A DNA stretch of 64,000 nucleotides from Candidatus Gastranaerophilales bacterium (GTDB taxonomy: Bacteria > Cyanobacteriota > Vampirovibrionia > Gastranaerophilales > Gastranaerophilaceae): positions 84,237 through 148,236 of the forward strand of contig CALVAX010000004.1 of the NCBI GenBank assembly GCA_944325605.1, given 5' to 3'. Below the pieces are notes generated by a model. That model was not told where the DNA came from. It saw nothing but the letters and a program-made list of their open reading frames with translations, and did not search any database. Each line of letters starts with the position of its first letter. The first letter of the stretch is position 1. This document shows, piece after piece, positions 61,101-64,000 of this stretch. A program made the translations under genes and the position numbers.

Positions 61101-63935
61101 TCCGGTCAGATTGGTGTTTCCGTTCCCTATTGAAGCTATAGACGCACCGGAAACATTGCCGGATATATCGGCGGTGCCGCTGTTGGTAATTTGCGTTGTG
61201 TAAGCATATCCGTTATATTCTCCGGTGATATCTCCGGAAATGGTTGTATTGCCGGCGGTTGTTATATCCGAATCGTTCAAATCGGCGGCAATATTCGCTG
61301 TGGCGCCGTTGGCAACGGTGATTGTGGAGCTGGAAACGGTCTTGTTATCAGCAATAGTGTTTGTTCCGCCATTCAAAGTTAATGTTGAAGACGTGATGTT
61401 GTCATTAAAGTTCGCCGTGCCGCCGGCTATGGTTACGGTGCTGTTGTTGGAAACCGTGCCAAAATCCGCAGTGCCGTCGGTTATGTCCACCGTGCTGTTA
61501 TCAACGGCGGCAATGTCTATATTGCCCGTGGTGACGTTGACATCACTGCCGGACACATTGCCCGTGGTGACAGTGCCTTTATTGATGTTCACGGTTTGAT
61601 TGCTCACATCGGCCAGGTTGACCGTGCCGGAGGCATTTTCTGCTGTGTTGATGCTCAAAATGCCGTTAACCGTGTTACCGACAGCTCTGATAACATTGTC
61701 ACCAACCTCTATGACTGCATTGGCAAACGCATTAAAGTTTATGGTGCCGCTGTTCTCTATATTATTCACATTTTCGCCAACCGCATTGTCAATCGCCACG
61801 GTGTTCAGGGATTCCGCCGAATCACCCGCAGATGCATTGATGGTGACGTTGCCGCTGGTAACAGTTAAACCAGTATCGTTGCCGACAATGTCGCTGTCGG
61901 TTAAGGTGGCAGAACCGCCGGAAACGGTTAAACCGTTATCATTGCTTGCAATCATGCCGCCGGTCATGGTGACGGTGCCTCCGCTGACTGACATGCCGGT
62001 AGTGTTGCCGGTAATATCGCTGCCGTTTGTCAGGGTTACCTCGCCGCCGCTGACATTTATGCCTGTAACGGTATTGTTTGTAATGTCGGAATTATCTAAC
62101 GAAACCGTGCCGCCTGTTACATTTAAAGCAGTGTCAAAGCCGCTCATATTAGCAACATCGTTAATCGTCAAAGTGTCGCCAGCACCGGTGGTAATGCCGC
62201 TGATGCCGCCGGTCAAAGCAGTGATGTTGTTTCCGTTGCCGGCAATTGTCAAAGAGCCGTTTGTCATATCGCCCAGAGTTTGGCTGACTATTTCGTCTTT
62301 AACAAGTCTGTAAATACGGTCGCTGTTTAATTCTACATTAACAACACTGCCGTTAGCCGTAATGGTGTTGTTGTCAGAAACTGCGTTTTTCAGGTTGTAT
62401 TTGCCTGCTTTCAAAACTCCGGTATTTTTATTCCATGAAACAAGAGTGTTGCCTTCAAGCTCGTTGCCGTCTGCATCAAGAAGAATTGTGTCTTCTTTTA
62501 CATTTGTCAGTTTCCAGGTGCCGGCTTGAGAATCTACTGCGCCGCCGACAAACCTGTTATCTGTACTGTTAATAATAGTGACTTTTGATATATTTACAGA
62601 AATACCATCTTCAGCAGAAAAATGGTTAGATGTTGAAAAATAGTCCGCAATATTTCTGCCGGCATCAGCATCCAATGCTAATTCAAGATCATTAAAAGCA
62701 TTCGTCCAGCCAATAGTTACAGTATCAGCCTCACCGTTAACAGCATCCAGCAAACCTCCGTGAATATTCAAATTCACATGATGAGCTTCTGTATCATCAA
62801 ACCCTCCGGATGTACCAAAATGAAGCGTTCCGCCATACATATTAACAGTCTGGTCATACACAGCATTGTTAATCGCAATTGTACCTGAGGCAGGAGTTGT
62901 TATGGTTTCACCGGCAGAGTTGATAAGTGCAACATCACTTTTGTTGATGTTGATTATGTTGCCCTCTCTGCTTGAGCCTCGAACATATCCGATAGAGTCG
63001 TTGAAAATTATACTATACTCATCGGAAGCATTAAGGTTTATTGTTCCGTTGTTAGTAATCGCATTAAAAAAACGATTGTCTACATCAGGATCCCATGGCC
63101 ATTGTCCTTCCTGAATACTTCCGACATAGTTGTTTGTAAATTCAACATCATCATTCTGTGCGACAATATTTAAAGTTCCGCCATTGTTGTTGTTTATAGC
63201 ACCACCAGCTTGCGCTGAATCGCTATTATCACCTCTTGCGTAGGCATCGTAGTCAAAATTATCATTTGCGTGATTGTTGGTAAAAGAACTGTCAATAATG
63301 GTGGTTGTTCCGCCCCATGTATCGATTGCGCCGCCGTTGCCGCCTGTAGTGTGATTGCCGTCAAAGGTTGATTTTTCTATTACAACAGTTCCGCCGGCAT
63401 TTGCGATTGCGCCGCCATTATATGCCTGATTACCGGAAAATGAAGAATCTAATATGTTTATAATCCCGCCTGCATTATATATTGCAGCTCCTGCCCTTTC
63501 CTCCCCACCAGTGATAGCACTGGCATCATTATTTGAGAAGGAAGACCTTGATGATATATTCACAGTGCCATTGTTGTTATAAAGAAATCGTTCATATTGT
63601 GATTGTGTAAGATTAGTTATGTTAAGAGTCCGACCGGAATTAAGAATTATATGTTGTGCAGGGTTAAGACCTAATATAGTACCAGTAAGTTCCTTATTTT
63701 GTCCATCTATCGTAAGATTACTCGCACCAACCTCAACACTACCTCTATTTCCAATCAGTCCAGGATTTATAGCGTCATCTAAAGTTATAATTCCTGTTGC
63801 ATTTTGGATTGCATTCCTCAAGTCACTCCAGTTGCCGACTGTAACATCGGCCTGTGCTTTCTGCATCCCGACTGAAAGCGACATTGATAATGCCAACGCT
63901 GTCAATAACATCCTGCTATTCCGTCTATTGCCCAT
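55101..63935 (-). CDS. Giant autotransporter (type Va secreted adhesin-like), 2944 residues
   Basis: Signal peptide at 1-29 (LLTALALSMSLSVGMQKAQA). The passenger (about 30-2660) is a beta-helix. It contains Pmp-like GGAIYNA/GNxAxQGGAIYN repeats (residues ~150-240 and ~1500-1600), SGGTVTLTxSDIxGNxTG repeats (~600-700) and 80-residue repeats (~1650-1890). The C-terminal ~280 residues (from NKAGWFRPYATFEK) form the barrel, with GVGLQLGLRFML as probable last strand. A 22-residue tail (KSPKKTLNGPVPELKKTV, then IKVGRK) follows instead of ending on an aromatic residue. RBS GAAGAAAAGAG before the ATG. No chaperone or protease neighbour. Adhesion or surface display is the likely role. Confidence 0.9.
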   Translation of the reverse strand: MGNRRNSRMLLTALALSMSLSVGMQKAQADVTVGNWSDLRNAIQNATGIITLDDAINPGLIGNRGSVEVGASNLTIDGQNKELTGTILGLNPAQHIILNSGRTLNITNLTQSQYERFLYNNNGTVNISSRSSFSNNDASAITGGEERAGAAIYNAGGIINILDSSFSGNQAYNGGAIANAGGTVVIEKSTFDGNHTTGGNGGAIDTWGGTTTIIDSSFTNNHANDNFDYDAYARGDNSDSAQAGGAINNNNGGTLNIVAQNDDVEFTNNYVGSIQEGQWPWDPDVDNRFFNAITNNGTINLNASDEYSIIFNDSIGYVRGSSREGNIININKSDVALINSAGETITTPASGTIAINNAVYDQTVNMYGGTLHFGTSGGFDDTEAHHVNLNIHGGLLDAVNGEADTVTIGWTNAFNDLELALDADAGRNIADYFSTSNHFSAEDGISVNISKVTIINSTDNRFVGGAVDSQAGTWKLTNVKEDTILLDADGNELEGNTLVSWNKNTGVLKAGKYNLKNAVSDNNTITANGSVVNVELNSDRIYRLVKDEIVSQTLGDMTNGSLTIAGNGNNITALTGGISGITTGAGDTLTINDVANMSGFDTALNVTGGTVSLDNSDITNNTVTGINVSGGEVTLTNGSDITGNTTGMSVSGGTVTMTGGMIASNDNGLTVSGGSATLTDSDIVGNDTGLTVTSGNVTINASAGDSAESLNTVAIDNAVGENVNNIENSGTINFNAFANAVIEVGDNVIRAVGNTVNGILSINTAENASGTVNLADVSNQTVNINKGTVTTGNVSGSDVNVTTGNIDIAAVDNSTVDITDGTADFGTVSNNSTVTIAGGTANFNDNITSSTLTLNGGTNTIADNKTVSSSTITVANGATANIAADLNDSDITTAGNTTISGDITGEYNGYAYTTQITNSGTADISGNVSGASIASIGNGNTNLTGTKVENSMIFASSTVNLGTADGSISLAGSIINGSNTNLIASTVTGGADGAFTINDGSTLSSAVDSTIAASILGSGNINNTGGELNFATTGGATGANFTGTINATAGTINLGANYGLNTGANINLAGGTLNYATGSGSLSDNGLFGLALNGNGTANINGSGRETANITLTDKFWTMNNTGNTLNFNDANYILANGFTTGDDILNFNNSGLSFEQSGQNYGNIAINNSILNLSNRRNAGDTYTFETLNATGTNNFSVDVDLYLDDASSNPIADKIIVNSSNGGKLTLTELFITNDNGVIGQVEGGKNIQLIQNADGASNPLQLEVQEGIEILSWATNVYEYGVTSASSNGSIIDSINIAEDGPSSTDTLRDLNMYVGGEGYNNRGFSFVIDGSNPEESNRYNIYRDLDTTTEGTFTILGRYDEHGHKSVLSGELKELIVNADSTRLEQQTDGTYTYYKADGTIDKSGLTSDQVAEILEEQTLTGHSIEVGAMGNDTDTNLTDKQGSMFELRNATNLKINDVSIEDAKRYANDITITDGAAIYASNSAATVELENTDFKNNSVKGGNGGAIANINSESFSINNALFENNSAGKNGGAIYNADDMTIGAAPSEIVSNTETMISAGNTSFAGNTAVQGGAIYNAQNAEMTISSASSVKEINGQPIIIASTIEFTGNAAEQGGAIYNAGILNMKTSGDGKIIVDAATKTASNDIYNVGTLNLNGDITINSAIKDAETASGTTNLNGGTLTLGDKATITQKDFNIASGVAFTTNADKLSIANLITNAGRLEFIGGENKNAIKNTGSLAFNGATATSGEITGAGNTTIQSGTVANTGSITQNGLSIALGAGLTTNADNLTITSAIQNAGTLTFTGGENANAVNNTGSLIFDGAAATSGSITGTGNTTIQSGTVENTGSITQNNLSIALGAGLTTNADNLTITSAIQNAGTLTLSGTLDKTISGAGTTSINGELALVDGVHIDGTLAMNNGTLDLNEGKGAKGKITEHNIGKLTGTGTIKIDADLSANAEEGDSDTLNIVGSAENASINIYSINVTADHVVPTGSTDDPYDSKFFQVIGGDGKDNVNLTLGGNDGKVSTITSDYLYEFVKHETNNGAVKVNMNKTTADLADFIQGTNGTENIYTYSMTRDETKTTPPEIGTTNRTDIPADGLNLYLNGHTLSSGQASGDGITVAGGYTLNVTGDNGTVTGFNIAFTNNGTLNVSDTQFENNQNALTNNAGGNLNVTGSTFADNDTAITNNAGGNLNLSNITFDGNGVDVSNSGTLNLAGNTVIEGGITGQGTTNITSGVTNAVNTIVQNQLNISAGATLDGANNVTASISNEGIMNYGAGTANSNTITGNGTLNAQGNWTNDGNVSQGTVNVASGSTITNNGTLEVTNTLNNTDSTIANAGELNLAGQNMQNNGTINGSGTTNISGSVQNNGTIEQDVEITQSGELTSSADNIKNNILNNGVYNITGGTIANAITGSGDLNLSSNMTLASSITGNNINLNNGILSFAQSADISSATLSANGGSINLQNGAVQNTNLGNLILNSDLNLMLDGSFADKELDTITANSFTNNGGHSINISNILLSTPTKDMAFSISPLGSGMNDTVSTALAGAIQYTGGEIVYSPIYKYSAKYDPETALLNFNRVGGGGYDSYNPGVFAGAVAAQLGGYLTQLNSYDEAFRNMDMYMLMTQEQRQAMKMRNKYAAASADSNIVFDPTITQYENKAGWFRPYATFEKVDLKGGPTVSNVAYGSFFGAESEMYDLGHGWDGIWGVYGGYNGSHQSYDGVGIYQNGGTLGAIGMAYKGNFFTGLTANVGANSGEASTMYGQDNFTLLMSGVASKSGYNWELAKGKFIIQPNFLISYSYVNTFNYRDAQGVGIESDPLHAIQIEPGIKLIGNLKNGWQPYASVSMVWNIMDKTQFQANYVSLPELSVKPFVKYGVGVRKSWGERFTGFFQTYFTNGGRNGVGLQLGLRFMLGKSPKKTLNGPVPELKKTVIKVGRK
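58261..58980 (-). repeat. 240-bp tandem repeats inside the autotransporter
   Basis: Marker GTTAAGGTGCCTGCGTTTTG recurs at 58273 and 58513, and a diverged GGCGGCCTGCGTTT-type copy at ~58753, giving a 240 bp (80-residue) period. The first two units are nearly identical, so their number could change by slippage or recombination. Confidence 0.85.
60550..62270 (-). other. G+C-rich block inside the autotransporter gene
   Basis: Across this part of the gene (about residues 556-1129) G and C are clearly more frequent than on both sides; a 60-base line near 61441 is just over half G+C, while one near 62581 is about one third. Codons such as GCC/ACC/GGC dominate. The frame is not interrupted. This suggests that the segment came by recombination from another passenger. 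Confidence 0.65.
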
Positions 63936-64000
63936 AAATACTCTTTTCTTCTTTAATACCGTTCCGGTCCTACCATAATAAGTGCCACACTGTAATCATT

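Noticed and set aside
60778..62313. Long plus-strand open frames opposite the autotransporter
   Set aside because: Val/Pro/Leu-rich translations are the antisense of a Thr/Gly/Asn repeat protein; no ribosome sites.

Overview
The window is AT-rich DNA from what looks like a Gram-negative anaerobe. An N-terminal-rubredoxin rubrerythrin points to anaerobic life. A 2944-residue autotransporter, a LolA-like protein and an aryl-polyene-type export set point to an outer membrane. The gene mix (calpain-like and EF-hand proteins without signal peptides, GH57 enzyme, small secreted Cys-containing proteins, dispersed palindromic repeats) would suit a gut Gastranaerophilales/Melainabacteria-type genome. 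That assignment is inference from style, not from a marker gene.

Bases 1-31,140 are chromosomal. They hold a matrixin-like/TPR protein cut by the left edge, mtnA, miaB, an acyl-CoA ligase, rubrerythrin, a calpain-like protease, a YkgJ protein, an HD protein, a diguanylate cyclase, a YfiH/PgeF protein, an aquaporin, a large zinc-finger/HNH protein, nagZ, an amino-acid:cation symporter with its ACT protein, a GH57 enzyme, dut and alaS. Four copies of a 140-185 bp terminal-inverted-repeat element (MITE-like) lie between genes. A 17-unit CCACA tract sits just upstream of an EF-hand gene pair.

Bases ~31,190-46,920 form a mobile island next to tRNA-Arg(TCT). A serine recombinase gene reads into the tRNA gene from the opposite strand. 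The core is a primase-polymerase/helicase and an ArdC-type protein. Several DNA-binding regulators, a membrane-anchored WYL protein, small secreted proteins and a toxin-antitoxin-like pair accompany it. At its right end, between two ~130 bp direct repeats, is an effector-like locus: two genes with different N-terminal domains (a lysozyme/transglycosylase-like one and a DUF6973-like one) but nearly the same ~85-residue C-terminal module. Candidate protective partners (a secreted and a membrane protein) lie beside them. Three small or modular genes in the island are broken by one-base losses in A-tracts.

Bases 46,978-55,060 hold an operon in the order of the core of an aryl polyene (APE) cluster: two ACPs, a small membrane protein, an AMP-ligase fused to a FabZ-like dehydratase, thioesterase, LolA-like carrier, MMPL exporter, a phosphopantetheinyl transferase on the other strand, an O-methyltransferase and an acyltransferase. 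No ketosynthase or ketoreductase is present. The remainder is a single autotransporter gene whose passenger contains internal tandem repeats and a G+C-rich block.
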